Shown: in pieces, positions 9,071 through 17,939 of the stretch
How the letters are laid out: the number at the start of each line of letters is the position of its first letter
How positions within the stretch are numbered: the stretch's first letter is position 1
NCBI GenBank assembly: GCA_002409145.1
Contig: DHUL01000044.1
Coordinates: 27,155-91,154 of the forward strand
Length of the DNA: 64,000 nt
DNA from: Bacteroidales bacterium UBA5235
Lineage (GTDB): Bacteria > Bacteroidota > Bacteroidia > Bacteroidales > VadinHA17
Direction: 5' to 3'
Program-made: the position numbers and the translations under genes
The notes under the pieces: generated by a model
Database searches by the model: none
What the model was told of the DNA's origin: nothing
Seen by the model: only the letters and a program-made list of their open reading frames with translations

Positions 9071-10261
9071 ATGAATATCCACGAATACCAGGGAAAATCC
9101 ATTTTGCAGGCACATGGTGTTGCCGTGCAGGAGGGATTCATCGCCATGACGGCCGGGCAGGCCGTAATGGTAGCCAAAGAGCTGAGCGGTAAATTCGGCA
9201 CCGGGATTTTCGTCATCAAGGCGCAGATCCATGCCGGTGGACGTGGCAAGGGAGGGGGAGTCAGGATAGCACATTCACCGCAGGAGGCAGGGGAGGTGGC
9301 TTCGCATATGCTGGGGATGACCCTGGTGACACCACAGACAGGGCCTGCAGGCAAGAAGGTGCACAAGGTGCTCGTTGCTCGCGATGTCTATTACAAGGGA
9401 GAATCGGAGATAAAGGAGTTTTACCTGTCTCTGCTTCTTGACCGCAGGAAATCAGCGTACGTGGTTGCCTATTCACCTGAGGGAGGGATGGACATCGAAG
9501 AGGTGGCTGCACGCAATCCTGAAGCGCTCTTCACTGAGACGGTTGATGCAACCTGTTGCCTGCATGAGTTTCAGATGAGGACAATTGCCTCCAACCTTGG
9601 CCTCCATGGAAAGGCTTACCGCGAAATGGTAATATTCATGAAAGGGCTCTGGGAAGCTTTCGTCAATTCTGACGCCACACTGATGGAGATCAACCCGCTC
9701 CTGAAGACCAGTGATGACAGGGTACTTGCGGTAGACTGCAAGGTGACTCTTGACGACAATGCGCTGTACCGTCATCCCGAGCTTGAGGCAATGCGTGACC
9801 TGAACGAGGAAGATCCCACCGAGGTGGAAGCTTCAGCCAGTAACCTCAATTATGTAAAACTCGACGGTGATGTTGGATGTATGGTCAATGGAGCCGGTCT
9901 GGCCATGGCCACCATGGACCTGATAGGACTCTCCGGCGGCAAACCGGCCAATTTCCTCGATGTGGGAGGTGGCGCGAACCCCCAAACGGTAGAGGCCGGA
10001 TTCAGGATCATCCTCAAGGATCCGAATGTGAGAGCTGTCCTCGTAAATATTTTTGGCGGAATAGTAAGGTGTGACCGCGTTGCCGCTGGTATCATAGAGG
10101 CATACAAGAGCATAGGTGATATAAAAGTACCCGTCATAGTGAGGCTCCAGGGAACCAATGCAGAAGAGGCAAGGGCCCTGATAGACAGCTCCGGGCTGAA
10201 GGTCATAGCCGCCTCTACATTCACCGATGCTGCTGAAAGGGTAAGGGCTGCCCTGAGCTGA
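9071..10261 (+). CDS. sucC: Succinate-CoA ligase, beta subunit
   Basis: A 396-residue ATP-grasp subunit of succinyl-CoA synthetase, which couples succinyl-CoA and succinate to nucleotide triphosphate formation in the TCA cycle. The N-terminus MNIHEYQGKSIL, the ATP-grasp segment KAQIHAGGRGKGGGV near residue 46, the FLDVGGGANPQTV loop near 295 and the VNIFGGIVRCD segment near 323 are all family hallmarks. The alpha-subunit gene sucD is not beside it and is nowhere in this window; split sucC and sucD genes are known in this phylum. The next gene, priA, is unrelated. Confidence 0.95.
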   Translation: MNIHEYQGKSILQAHGVAVQEGFIAMTAGQAVMVAKELSGKFGTGIFVIKAQIHAGGRGKGGGVRIAHSPQEAGEVASHMLGMTLVTPQTGPAGKKVHKVLVARDVYYKGESEIKEFYLSLLLDRRKSAYVVAYSPEGGMDIEEVAARNPEALFTETVDATCCLHEFQMRTIASNLGLHGKAYREMVIFMKGLWEAFVNSDATLMEINPLLKTSDDRVLAVDCKVTLDDNALYRHPELEAMRDLNEEDPTEVEASASNLNYVKLDGDVGCMVNGAGLAMATMDLIGLSGGKPANFLDVGGGANPQTVEAGFRIILKDPNVRAVLVNIFGGIVRCDRVAAGIIEAYKSIGDIKVPVIVRLQGTNAEEARALIDSSGLKVIAASTFTDAAERVRAALS

Positions 10262-10348
10262 TTCATTCATTGCCGCAGCGTTCATAAATTAAGGCAGCAG
10301 ACAAGGCCTTTGTTGGTGTTTATTCTTAATTTGCCGCCGTTTTAACCA

Positions 10349-12361
10349 ATGAGCAGACAGTTCGCAGATATCATCATTCCTGTTGCCGTGCCCGGCTCGT
10401 TTACCTATGAAATTCCGGAGGTACTTCAGGGTATTGTTCAACGTGGCAGCCTTGTGAATGTCCCCTTCGGGCAGAGCAGAAATGTTGCCGGGCTGGTGGT
10501 CAGGGTTCATGACAGGCTGCCTGCAGAAGTCTCTCTCAGGGAGATAGACAGCCTCCTCCCCGGCGGATTTTCTGTCAATGATCGCCTCACAGACTTCCTT
10601 CTGTGGATATCTGATTATTACATGGCCTATCCTGGCGAGGTGATGAAAGCAGCGATACCCTCGCCTGATGATCTGCCAGGACACCCTGTGAAGCGAAAGC
10701 AGAAGGAGACTCCTGATGTGCCGGAGACCGGGATGGTCATTCCGGCAGAGCTGAACAAAGTGCAAAAAGAGGCATATGATTCTATCAAACAGCTGTTTGC
10801 TGACCGTGAGACGGTACTGTTGCACGGCGTCACTTCCAGCGGTAAGACGGAGATTTATATCCACCTGATGCGTGAGCAGCTTGATCATGGGAAGCAGGTC
10901 CTGTATATGCTTCCTGAGATAGCACTTACAACCCAGATAATAGAGAGGCTCAGGAGACATTTCGGTAGTGCCATCGGGGTGTTTCACTCGCGTTTAACAC
11001 CTGCGGCACGCAGGAAAGTTTGGAAGAAGGTCAGTGACGGAAGCCTCAGGGCTGTTCTGGGGGTTCGGTCATCACTCTTCCTTCCGTTCAGTGACCTGGG
11101 GCTGATCATTGTGGATGAGGAGCATGACTCATCTTATAAGCAGAATGACCCGGCACCGCGATATCATGCCCGTGATGCGGCAATAATGCTCACCCGCATA
11201 CACGGCGGAAGGGCTCTGCTCGGTTCAGCCACACCATCGCTTGAGAGCTACCACAATGCACTTTCCGGAAGGTACGGCTTTGTTGAGCTGATGACACGCT
11301 ACGGTGATGTAATGATGCCTGAGATGGTCATAGCTGACACACGCCGGGCTGGCAGGAAGAAGAGCCCGTCATCCCATTTCACTCCCCGTCTGCTTGAGGC
11401 GGTGGAGGAGGCGCTGAAGCGCGGGGAACAGGTCATCCTCTTCCAGAACAGGAGAGGCTTTTCTCCGTTCCTGATGTGCTCTGACTGCGGTCATGTGCCT
11501 GCCTGCACAAACTGCTCGGTGAGCTATACCTATCATAAGAGCATCAACAGGCTGGTGTGCCACTATTGCGGCAAGAGCGTGAGACTGCCCTCAGAGTGCC
11601 CTGATTGCGGATCAGTGAACATATCCACCATAGGCTTCGGCACAGAGAAGATAGAAGAGGAAATAAGATTGATGTTCCCATCAGCGAGGGTGGCGCGAAT
11701 GGATCAGGACACCGTCAGGAACAGAAACGCTGCATCTGATATACTTGGCAGCTTCGCCGCCGGCGATACCGATATCCTTATCGGGACACAGATGATTTCC
11801 AAGGGACTCGACTTCGAGAGACTGACAGTGGTGGGTATCCTCGATGCCGATAATATGATGCATTTCCCTGATTTCCGGGCTTACGAGCGAAGCTTCCAGC
11901 TGATGGAACAGGTGAGCGGGAGAGCCGGGAGGAGAACACGCAGGGGGAAAGTGATCATCCAGACCGCTGACCCTGCAAACATGATACTCAGGCAGGTGCT
12001 GAAGCATGATTACAGGTCGATGAGCTCGGCACAGCTTGAGGAGAGGGCTCTCTTCGGTTATCCTCCCTTTACGAGGATTATAAGAATTGCACTGAAGCAC
12101 CGTGACCTCGACGAACTCACTGCATCGGCCGCACGACTGGCTGATACCCTGCGCAGGCATCTCGGCAAACACGTTCTGGGCCCGGAGTTTCCCATGGTAA
12201 TGCAGGTTCAGAAGTGGTATATCAAAACGGTGATGATAAAAATCGATACCACACTTTCACCTTCAAAAGTCAAGGAGCTGGTGCGGCGTGCCATGGAGAC
12301 TGAACTGAAATCACCCAGAAGAGGTCTGCTGCGTATACATGCCGATGTCGATCCCCAGTGA
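10349..12361 (+). CDS. priA: Primosomal protein N' (PriA helicase), short form
   Basis: A 670-residue PriA, the helicase that reloads the replisome at stalled forks. The 3'-DNA-binding domain is at about 1-105. The helicase lobes follow from residue 134 with Walker A GVTSSGKTE (about 160-168) and the DEEH box VDEEHDSSYKQ. Four CxxC pairs (CSDC, CTNC, CHYC, CPDC) near 377-430 bind two zinc ions. The C-terminal domain follows to FPMVMQVQKWY. Only about 30 residues separate the 3'-DNA-binding domain from the helicase, where other PriA proteins carry a winged-helix domain, so that domain seems missing. E. coli PriA has 732 residues. Frame and motifs are otherwise intact. Confidence 0.93.
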   Translation: MSRQFADIIIPVAVPGSFTYEIPEVLQGIVQRGSLVNVPFGQSRNVAGLVVRVHDRLPAEVSLREIDSLLPGGFSVNDRLTDFLLWISDYYMAYPGEVMKAAIPSPDDLPGHPVKRKQKETPDVPETGMVIPAELNKVQKEAYDSIKQLFADRETVLLHGVTSSGKTEIYIHLMREQLDHGKQVLYMLPEIALTTQIIERLRRHFGSAIGVFHSRLTPAARRKVWKKVSDGSLRAVLGVRSSLFLPFSDLGLIIVDEEHDSSYKQNDPAPRYHARDAAIMLTRIHGGRALLGSATPSLESYHNALSGRYGFVELMTRYGDVMMPEMVIADTRRAGRKKSPSSHFTPRLLEAVEEALKRGEQVILFQNRRGFSPFLMCSDCGHVPACTNCSVSYTYHKSINRLVCHYCGKSVRLPSECPDCGSVNISTIGFGTEKIEEEIRLMFPSARVARMDQDTVRNRNAASDILGSFAAGDTDILIGTQMISKGLDFERLTVVGILDADNMMHFPDFRAYERSFQLMEQVSGRAGRRTRRGKVIIQTADPANMILRQVLKHDYRSMSSAQLEERALFGYPPFTRIIRIALKHRDLDELTASAARLADTLRRHLGKHVLGPEFPMVMQVQKWYIKTVMIKIDTTLSPSKVKELVRRAMETELKSPRRGLLRIHADVDPQ

Positions 12362-12417
12362 CCCGGGTTGCCCTTTAATATTAAAAGGTTATTTTTACGG
12401 ATTCAAAGCTGTTTTTC

Positions 12418-12789
12418 ATGAAAATAGAGGTTTCAAACGGAGAGATTGCGGATAAGCTGACAATTATTGAACTTAAGCTGGAGCGGATAAGTGACCCTGA
12501 TAAACTGATAAACCTGAGAAAAGAACATGCCATTCTTGATGAGGCGCTCGCAGGTTTCATGAAGAAGGATGATCCTCTTTACCTGGAGCTCTACAGGGTC
12601 AATGCCGGATTGTGGGAGATTGAAGACCGAATAAGGGATCTTGAAAGAAACAAGGATTTCGGGGTAGAATTCATAGAGACTGCCAGGTCAGTGTACTTTA
12701 CAAATGACATCCGTTCCGAGATCAAGCGGAAGATAAACATGATTACCGGCTCGGGCCTAGTGGAGGAAAAGTCGTACGAAAAATACTGA
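12418..12789 (+). CDS. DUF6165 family protein
   Basis: A 123-residue, mostly helical, charged protein. The N-terminus MKIEVSNGEIADKLTIIELK and the ISDPDKLINLRKEHAIL segment match what I know of DUF6165, small proteins of unknown function often found beside glycosyltransferase genes. No signal peptide or membrane segment is present. The stop lies one base before the next start, so it is very likely cotranscribed with the family 9 glycosyltransferase and may assist it. Confidence 0.7.
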   Translation: MKIEVSNGEIADKLTIIELKLERISDPDKLINLRKEHAILDEALAGFMKKDDPLYLELYRVNAGLWEIEDRIRDLERNKDFGVEFIETARSVYFTNDIRSEIKRKINMITGSGLVEEKSYEKY

Positions 12790-12790
12790 G

Positions 12791-13816
12791 ATGAGCCTTC
12801 TTGTGATACGCACATCATCGATGGGTGATGTGATAATGACCCTGCCCGTGATCAGGTCGTTTGCCGCTGCATACCCTGGCGAAGAGCTGGTCTTTGTCAC
12901 AAAGAAGCCTTTTGATCAGTTTGTTGCCGGCATTCCCGGGGTGAAGGTTTTCCTTACTGATCATCATGGCAGGCACAGGGGTATTACTGGCCTGCTGAGG
13001 ATCTGGATGGATCTTCGTGCAAAGTACAACATCACCGCGGTTGCTGACCTGCATGACGTTATCAGGTCGAAGGTGGTGCGCCTGCTGTTTCGCTTTGACG
13101 GCTGCCACGTGGCTTCAATAGACAAGGAGCGTATACGCCGGCGCAAGCTGGTTCGTGGCAGGCTCACCGGCTCGCTGACCCACACCGTTGAGCGTTACCG
13201 TGCCGTATTCGCACGTACCGGGTACCCTCTGGAACTGGTCCCCGGCCCCTGGATGATCCCGTCCGCAGAAGGAGCAGCCGTGGCAGCCTCACGTACTGAC
13301 GGCATGAAAAGACCTTTCCTGGGAGTGGCGCCGTTGGCGAGGCACCGTCTCAAGACATGGCCCGCAGAGAAGATGGAGGCCATGCTACGCCTGTTGGTAT
13401 CGCGGAAGGAATGCACACTCTTTCTTTTTGGATCTCCTGATGAATCAGCTGAAGTGGATGAGATAGCTGCCCGTGTGCCGGGTGCAATATCCATGGCGGG
13501 GAAGATCAGCCTTGAAGGCGAAATTGCACTTATCGCAGACCTTGACCTGATGCTTGCCATGGACTCATCAAACATGCACCTGTCTGCCATACTGGGTATT
13601 GATACACTGTCAATATGGGGTGCCACCCATCCCCGTGCCGGATTCAGCGCCTGGGGTATGCCGGCTGAAAACCAAATCCAGATACCGGATACCGAACTTA
13701 CATGCCGCCCCTGCTCCATCTACGGTAAAGGGACCTGCAGACGCGGTGACCTTGCCTGCCTGGAGTGGCTGACACCGGAGATGGTTCTTCAAAAAATCCT
13801 GAACAGACTTAAGTGA
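12791..13816 (+). CDS. Glycosyltransferase family 9 (heptosyltransferase-like)
   Basis: A 341-residue GT-B fold enzyme of the LPS heptosyltransferase family, which adds a sugar from an activated donor to lipopolysaccharide core on the cytoplasmic face. The start MSLLVIRTSSMGDVIMTLP is the family's N-terminal loop. The C-terminal half shows FLGVAPLARHRLKTWP, the LFGSPDES strand and the donor-site block LMLAMDSSNMHLSAILG near residue 255, then TLSIWGATHP. The donor sugar is not clear. The gene follows DUF6165 by one base and precedes a GH92 glycosidase by three, so the three form one transcript. Confidence 0.9.
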   Translation: MSLLVIRTSSMGDVIMTLPVIRSFAAAYPGEELVFVTKKPFDQFVAGIPGVKVFLTDHHGRHRGITGLLRIWMDLRAKYNITAVADLHDVIRSKVVRLLFRFDGCHVASIDKERIRRRKLVRGRLTGSLTHTVERYRAVFARTGYPLELVPGPWMIPSAEGAAVAASRTDGMKRPFLGVAPLARHRLKTWPAEKMEAMLRLLVSRKECTLFLFGSPDESAEVDEIAARVPGAISMAGKISLEGEIALIADLDLMLAMDSSNMHLSAILGIDTLSIWGATHPRAGFSAWGMPAENQIQIPDTELTCRPCSIYGKGTCRRGDLACLEWLTPEMVLQKILNRLK

Positions 13817-13819
13817 CAT

Positions 13820-16141
13820 ATGAATTTCACAGGAACCAACTATCTGATCATTGCTTTAGCTGTTCTGACACTTGCAGGCACCGGGTGCAGCCGGCAGGCC
13901 GGAGGTACTGCAGAACGGATTTCTGCAGTACCGGGTGACCTTGTAAGCACATTAATGGGTACAGACTCCGAGTACCTGCTATCCCACGGCAACACATACC
14001 CGGCAGTGGCTCTGCCTTTCGGAATGAACTTCTGGACCCCGCAGACGCGCGAGAATGGCAATGGCTGGGGATACACCTATGATGATCATAAGATAGTCGG
14101 CATCAGGCAGACACATCAGCCAAGCCCATGGATCAATGACTACGCCGCCTTCTCCCTGATGGCTGTCACTGGTGGAAACCGTCTGTCAGAGCTGGCGCGC
14201 GCATCATGGTTTTCGCACAAGGCCGAGGTGGCAAAGCCCTGGTATTACAGCGTTTACCTTGCCGACTATGACATCACCGCAGAGGTCACACCAACGGAGA
14301 GGGCAGCTCTCTTCAGGTTCACCTTTCCGGAGAGTGACTCATCCGCGGTGGTTATTGATGCTTTCGCCGGAGGATCAATGACAAGGGTAGTTCCCGGGAC
14401 CAGAAGGGTTGTGGGTTACTGCCGCAACAACCACGGGGGGGTGCCTGAAAACTTCCATAATTATTTCGTCATTGAGTTTGACCAGCCGTTTGACTTCTGG
14501 TCAGTGGCCCTTGACGACAGTTTCCGGTCCGGCGTCACGGAGACTGAAGGCGACCACGCCCAGGCAGTCATAGGATTCCGGACAAAAAGAGGCCAGCAGG
14601 TCACCGCTAGGGTGGCTTCATCATTCATCTCCCCGGAGCAGGCCATTCTCAACCTTGAACGCGAGACGGGTGGGCGCAGATTTGACGACGTCCGTGATGC
14701 CGGGCATGACCTCTGGAACGCCGGACTGGGCCGCATACGGATAGAAGGCGGCACTGACGACCAGCAGCGTACCTTCTATTCAACACTCTATCGTACCATG
14801 CTCTTCCCCCGCATTTTTTACGAGACTGACAGCGCTGAAAATATAGTTCATTACAGTCCCTACAACGGTAAAGTTCTTCCTGGCAGACTCTTTACCGACA
14901 ATGGATTCTGGGATACCTTCCGTGCCGCAATGCCGCTAATTACACTCCTGTACCCCGGGATGAGCTCACATATCATGGAGGGACTGGTCAATGCATACAT
15001 GGAGAGCGGCTGGCTGCCTGAGTGGGCCAGTCCAGGCCATCGTAACTGCATGATTGGAAGCAACTCCGCTTCACTGATAGCTGATGCCTACCTGAAGGGA
15101 ATAAGAGGATACGATATTGACACCCTCTGGAGTGCATTGGTGAAGAACACCCTCGGTCACGGCCCTGTTCATTCCGTAGGCAGGTACGGAGCAGAATACT
15201 ACAACAGCCTGGGATATGTTCCATACGATGTCGGTATAAATGAGAACGTGGCGCGCACCCTGGAATACGCATATGCTGACTGGTGCCTGTGGAAGCTGGC
15301 GCAGGAGCTTGACCGGCCACAGGAAGAGATTGACCTTTACGGAGCCCGGGCACAGAACTACAGAAACGTATTTGACAATGAGAGAAAGCTGATGAGAGGT
15401 AAAAACCTCGACGGCAGGTTCCAATCGCCATTCAGCCCCTATAAATGGGGCGATGCCTTCACCGAAGGAAACAGCTGGCATTACACATGGAGCGTCTTTC
15501 AGGACGTGGCAGGACTGGCAGAGCTTATGGGTGGTGACAGTGAGATGGCACGTATGCTCGATTCCGTTTTTGTTGTGCCGCCATTGTTTGATGACTCCTA
15601 TTATGGTTTCCCCATTCATGAGATACGTGAGATGCAGATTATGAACATGGGTAACTATGCCCACGGCAACCAGCCGGTTCAGCATATGATTTATCTTTAT
15701 AACTACACACCTGAGCCCTGGAAGGCTCAGATGAGGGTACGCGAGGTTATGGACAAGCTCTATAACTACACTCCTGATGGTTACTGTGGAGATGAAGATA
15801 ACGGGCAGACATCAGCCTGGTACGTTTTCAGTGCACTGGGTTTCTACCCTGTGACGCCCGGAACAGGCGAATATGTGCTTGGCTCACCGCTGTTTACCAG
15901 GGCCACTGTCACACTCACTGATGGTAAAAAACTGGTAATCAGTGCTCCCGGGAACAACCGGGAGAATTTATTTGTAAGAGATGTAACCCTTAATGGTAAA
16001 AAACTGAATCTCAATTATGTGACTCATGAACAGCTGACTGCGGGAGGCACCCTGGAGTTTGCCATGAGTAGTGAACCTGACAAGGAGAGAGGTGCGACAC
16101 CTTCAGCCAGGCCATACTCGATGAGCACACATAGCAGATAA
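13820..16141 (+). CDS. GH92 family alpha-mannosidase lipoprotein
   Basis: A 773-residue exported glycosidase of family GH92, calcium-dependent exo-alpha-mannosidases that trim N-glycans and similar glycans. The signal peptide ends in a lipobox-like AGTGC with Cys23. Family blocks seen are LMGTDSEYLLSHGNTYP near 45, the FTDNGFWDTFRAAMPL loop near 353, GSNSASLIADAYLKG near 412 and the catalytic region GDEDNGQTSAWYVFSALGF near 660. The last 100 residues form the C-terminal beta-sandwich. No SusC/SusD pair is nearby, so this is not a classic polysaccharide-utilisation locus. It follows the glycosyltransferase closely, and an aldolase remnant lies just downstream. Confidence 0.93.
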   Translation: MNFTGTNYLIIALAVLTLAGTGCSRQAGGTAERISAVPGDLVSTLMGTDSEYLLSHGNTYPAVALPFGMNFWTPQTRENGNGWGYTYDDHKIVGIRQTHQPSPWINDYAAFSLMAVTGGNRLSELARASWFSHKAEVAKPWYYSVYLADYDITAEVTPTERAALFRFTFPESDSSAVVIDAFAGGSMTRVVPGTRRVVGYCRNNHGGVPENFHNYFVIEFDQPFDFWSVALDDSFRSGVTETEGDHAQAVIGFRTKRGQQVTARVASSFISPEQAILNLERETGGRRFDDVRDAGHDLWNAGLGRIRIEGGTDDQQRTFYSTLYRTMLFPRIFYETDSAENIVHYSPYNGKVLPGRLFTDNGFWDTFRAAMPLITLLYPGMSSHIMEGLVNAYMESGWLPEWASPGHRNCMIGSNSASLIADAYLKGIRGYDIDTLWSALVKNTLGHGPVHSVGRYGAEYYNSLGYVPYDVGINENVARTLEYAYADWCLWKLAQELDRPQEEIDLYGARAQNYRNVFDNERKLMRGKNLDGRFQSPFSPYKWGDAFTEGNSWHYTWSVFQDVAGLAELMGGDSEMARMLDSVFVVPPLFDDSYYGFPIHEIREMQIMNMGNYAHGNQPVQHMIYLYNYTPEPWKAQMRVREVMDKLYNYTPDGYCGDEDNGQTSAWYVFSALGFYPVTPGTGEYVLGSPLFTRATVTLTDGKKLVISAPGNNRENLFVRDVTLNGKKLNLNYVTHEQLTAGGTLEFAMSSEPDKERGATPSARPYSMSTHSR

Positions 16142-16164
16142 TCCTGATTTTCAAATTAATCATT

Positions 16165-16554
16165 ATGGCTTCACTCAATTTAAGAGGTATTTTCCCGCCA
16201 CTTCCGACATCATTTGACAGCGCCGGGTTTCTGTTGCCGGCTCTGGCCACGTGTGCTGCAGGAGGTATACTGGCAAGCGCCAATATCGCTCCGGCACACT
16301 GCCTGAGTATCTTCAGCGCTTTCGCCGAAGGCGACATGACCCTCGCGAGGGAGTTGCAGCACAGCATCATTCCTCTAAACACGGCAGTGACAGCTCGCTG
16401 GGGTGTGCCCGCGCTGAAGGCTGCAATGGACCATCTGGGCCTCTATGGCGGACATGTACGCAGGCCGCTGCTGCCGCTCAGGGAAGAGATCAGAAAACAA
16501 TTACTGCAACTGATGGAAGACGAGGAACTGAATCTTTATAATGAGAAGAACTAG
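16165..16554 (+). pseudogene. Internally deleted DHDPS/NAL-family aldolase remnant
   Basis: The frame is open for 129 codons. Residues 4-17 (LNLRGIFPPLPTSFD) match the N-terminus of dihydrodipicolinate synthase/N-acetylneuraminate lyase proteins. From residue 23, LLPALATCAAGGILASANIAP to the segment DHLGLYGGHVRRPLLPL near residue 89 matches their C-terminal third. About 170 residues of the TIM barrel between, with the catalytic Tyr and Schiff-base Lys, are absent. The join is in frame, so a short protein could still be made, but it cannot be an aldolase. It lies 23 bp after the GH92 gene. An assembly error is possible. Confidence 0.8.
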
Positions 16555-16646
16555 AAGGGAACGTAAGGCAGAAAACTATTGATGATAGCCGTCAGCGAGG
16601 AGGTTAGCGTCATTACTCTCCCGGCCTGCGGCTCCAGGAAATAGCG

Positions 16647-16654
16647 TAAATTTG
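16647..16654 (+). promoter_or_regulatory. -7 element ahead of the yqeY-like gene
   Basis: TAAATTTG matches TAnnTTTG 36 bases before the start codon. The upstream element is not clear. Confidence 0.55.
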
Positions 16655-16689
16655 TAACATTCACACAATTTAAAATACCTATCAGCAAC

Positions 16690-17139
16690 ATGTCACTCAC
16701 AGAAAAAATTGCCAAGGACCTGATGGCAGCCATGAAGGCGCAGGACAAGGGGGTGCTTGAAGCCCTGAGAGCGGCCAAGACCGCGTTTATCCTTGCCAGG
16801 TCAGAGAGAGGACAGGATACAGTTCTCACAGAAGAAGAGGAAGTAAAGATCATCCGTAAGCTGGTGAAGCAGAGGAAGGAATCGGCAGACATTTACCGTG
16901 AGCAGAAGAGACCGGACCTCTGTGAGAAGGAGGAGAACGAAGCGGCGGTACTGGAAAGATATCTTCCTGCAGCAATGACAGAGCAACAGCTGGAGGCAGC
17001 CCTGAAAGAGATCATCAGCCGCGTGGGGGCTAAGGGCCCGTCAGACATGGGTCGTGTCATGGGTGTTGCCACGAAGGAACTGGCAGGCAAGGCTGACGGT
17101 CGCGAGATTTCTGCAAAGGTGAAGCAACTGCTGGGTTGA
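16690..17139 (+). CDS. GatB/YqeY domain-containing protein
   Basis: A 149-residue YqeY-type protein. The N-terminal half is a four-helix bundle (MSLTEKIAKDLMAAMKAQD, then LRAAKTAFILARSERG), and the C-terminal half is the small helical domain shared with the tail of GatB, ending with GPSDMGRVMGVATKELAG. In GatB that tail contacts tRNA during amidation. The role of the free-standing protein is not settled; in this phylum it often lies near cell-division genes, but not here. It has its own promoter and faces the HD gene convergently. Confidence 0.9.
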   Translation: MSLTEKIAKDLMAAMKAQDKGVLEALRAAKTAFILARSERGQDTVLTEEEEVKIIRKLVKQRKESADIYREQKRPDLCEKEENEAAVLERYLPAAMTEQQLEAALKEIISRVGAKGPSDMGRVMGVATKELAGKADGREISAKVKQLLG

Positions 17140-17170
17140 GGTGGCTTACCGGATGAAGCTGGCCTGCAGC

Positions 17171-17752
17171 TTATGATCCGGGCTCTGCATCCTCACTTTT
17201 GTCACTCTCAAGAAAGCGCAGGATGCGGCGACGTTTTGCAACCAGGTCAGTTAACTCGATGAACATATCGGTGTTGACCCTGCTGGCCATCGGTATGACG
17301 TACTTTTCCGTCTGGTCGAGATAGTCTGAGATCTTTTGTTCCGGCTGTGTATCGCGGTGCAGATCGGTCAGGTTGCTGATCCGGTCAGCACATTTGAGCA
17401 GCATGGCATTGCGCGACCCGTGTTCAAGAAGGCGCTGCAGATACTGCTCCTTAGACTCATCCTTTCTCTTGGTAACCTCCAGCACAAGCTGAACAACATC
17501 AGCACCGTCACTGTCAATCCACCTTATTTCATCAACCTGGGTCTCAGGAAGGTCTTCAATCAGGTCATGCAGAAGTGAGGCTTTGAGCAAAACGCTGTCA
17601 GTGTAGAACTTGTAGTCAAGTAGTATACCGAGCGTCGAAAAACAGTGCCTGAACTGGTTGCCGCCCACCTCCCTCTGTACGCTGATAAGAGCAGTAGCCT
17701 TAAGAATATACGGCGCCAGAACAAGGTTTTTCAGTGTCTCAAGAGCAGTCAT
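17171..17752 (-). CDS. HD-domain hydrolase, SpoT/Mesh1-like single domain
   Basis: A 193-residue HD phosphohydrolase. The metal-binding pattern is complete: His36 in FRHCF, His62-Asp63 in LHDLIED and Asp123 in LKCADRISNL. Glu66-Asp67 just after the HD pair and the DRISNL motif are features of the hydrolase half of RelA/SpoT enzymes, so it may be a small alarmone hydrolase acting on ppGpp, or another nucleotide hydrolase. No synthetase, TGS or ACT domain is attached. It stands alone on the minus strand; its start is 187 bp from the divergent ABC transporter gene. Confidence 0.75.
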   Translation of the reverse strand: MTALETLKNLVLAPYILKATALISVQREVGGNQFRHCFSTLGILLDYKFYTDSVLLKASLLHDLIEDLPETQVDEIRWIDSDGADVVQLVLEVTKRKDESKEQYLQRLLEHGSRNAMLLKCADRISNLTDLHRDTQPEQKISDYLDQTEKYVIPMASRVNTDMFIELTDLVAKRRRILRFLESDKSEDAEPGS

Positions 17753-17905
17753 GATATAAGTTGCAAAACCATAAAATTAATAATTCCGGCAATCGGCCCC
17801 GGTTATGATGTCATACTAATTATAAACAGCATCTGAACAATATTAACACCTGTGAGGAATAGATTGTTAACACTTAATGAGATGACAGTGGCGAACATTA
17901 TCACC

Positions 17906-17913
17906 TATATTTG
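17906..17913 (+). promoter_or_regulatory. -7 element ahead of the ABC exporter gene
   Basis: TATATTTG matches TAnnTTTG 26 bases before the start codon. No clear TTTG lies at the proper distance upstream. Confidence 0.55.
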
Positions 17914-17939
17914 CATTTCTGTTGAGTAAGGAGTGAAAG

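Noticed and set aside
13820..16554. A polysaccharide-utilisation locus around the GH92 gene
   Set aside because: No SusC/SusD pair, no sensor-regulator and no second glycosidase are present.
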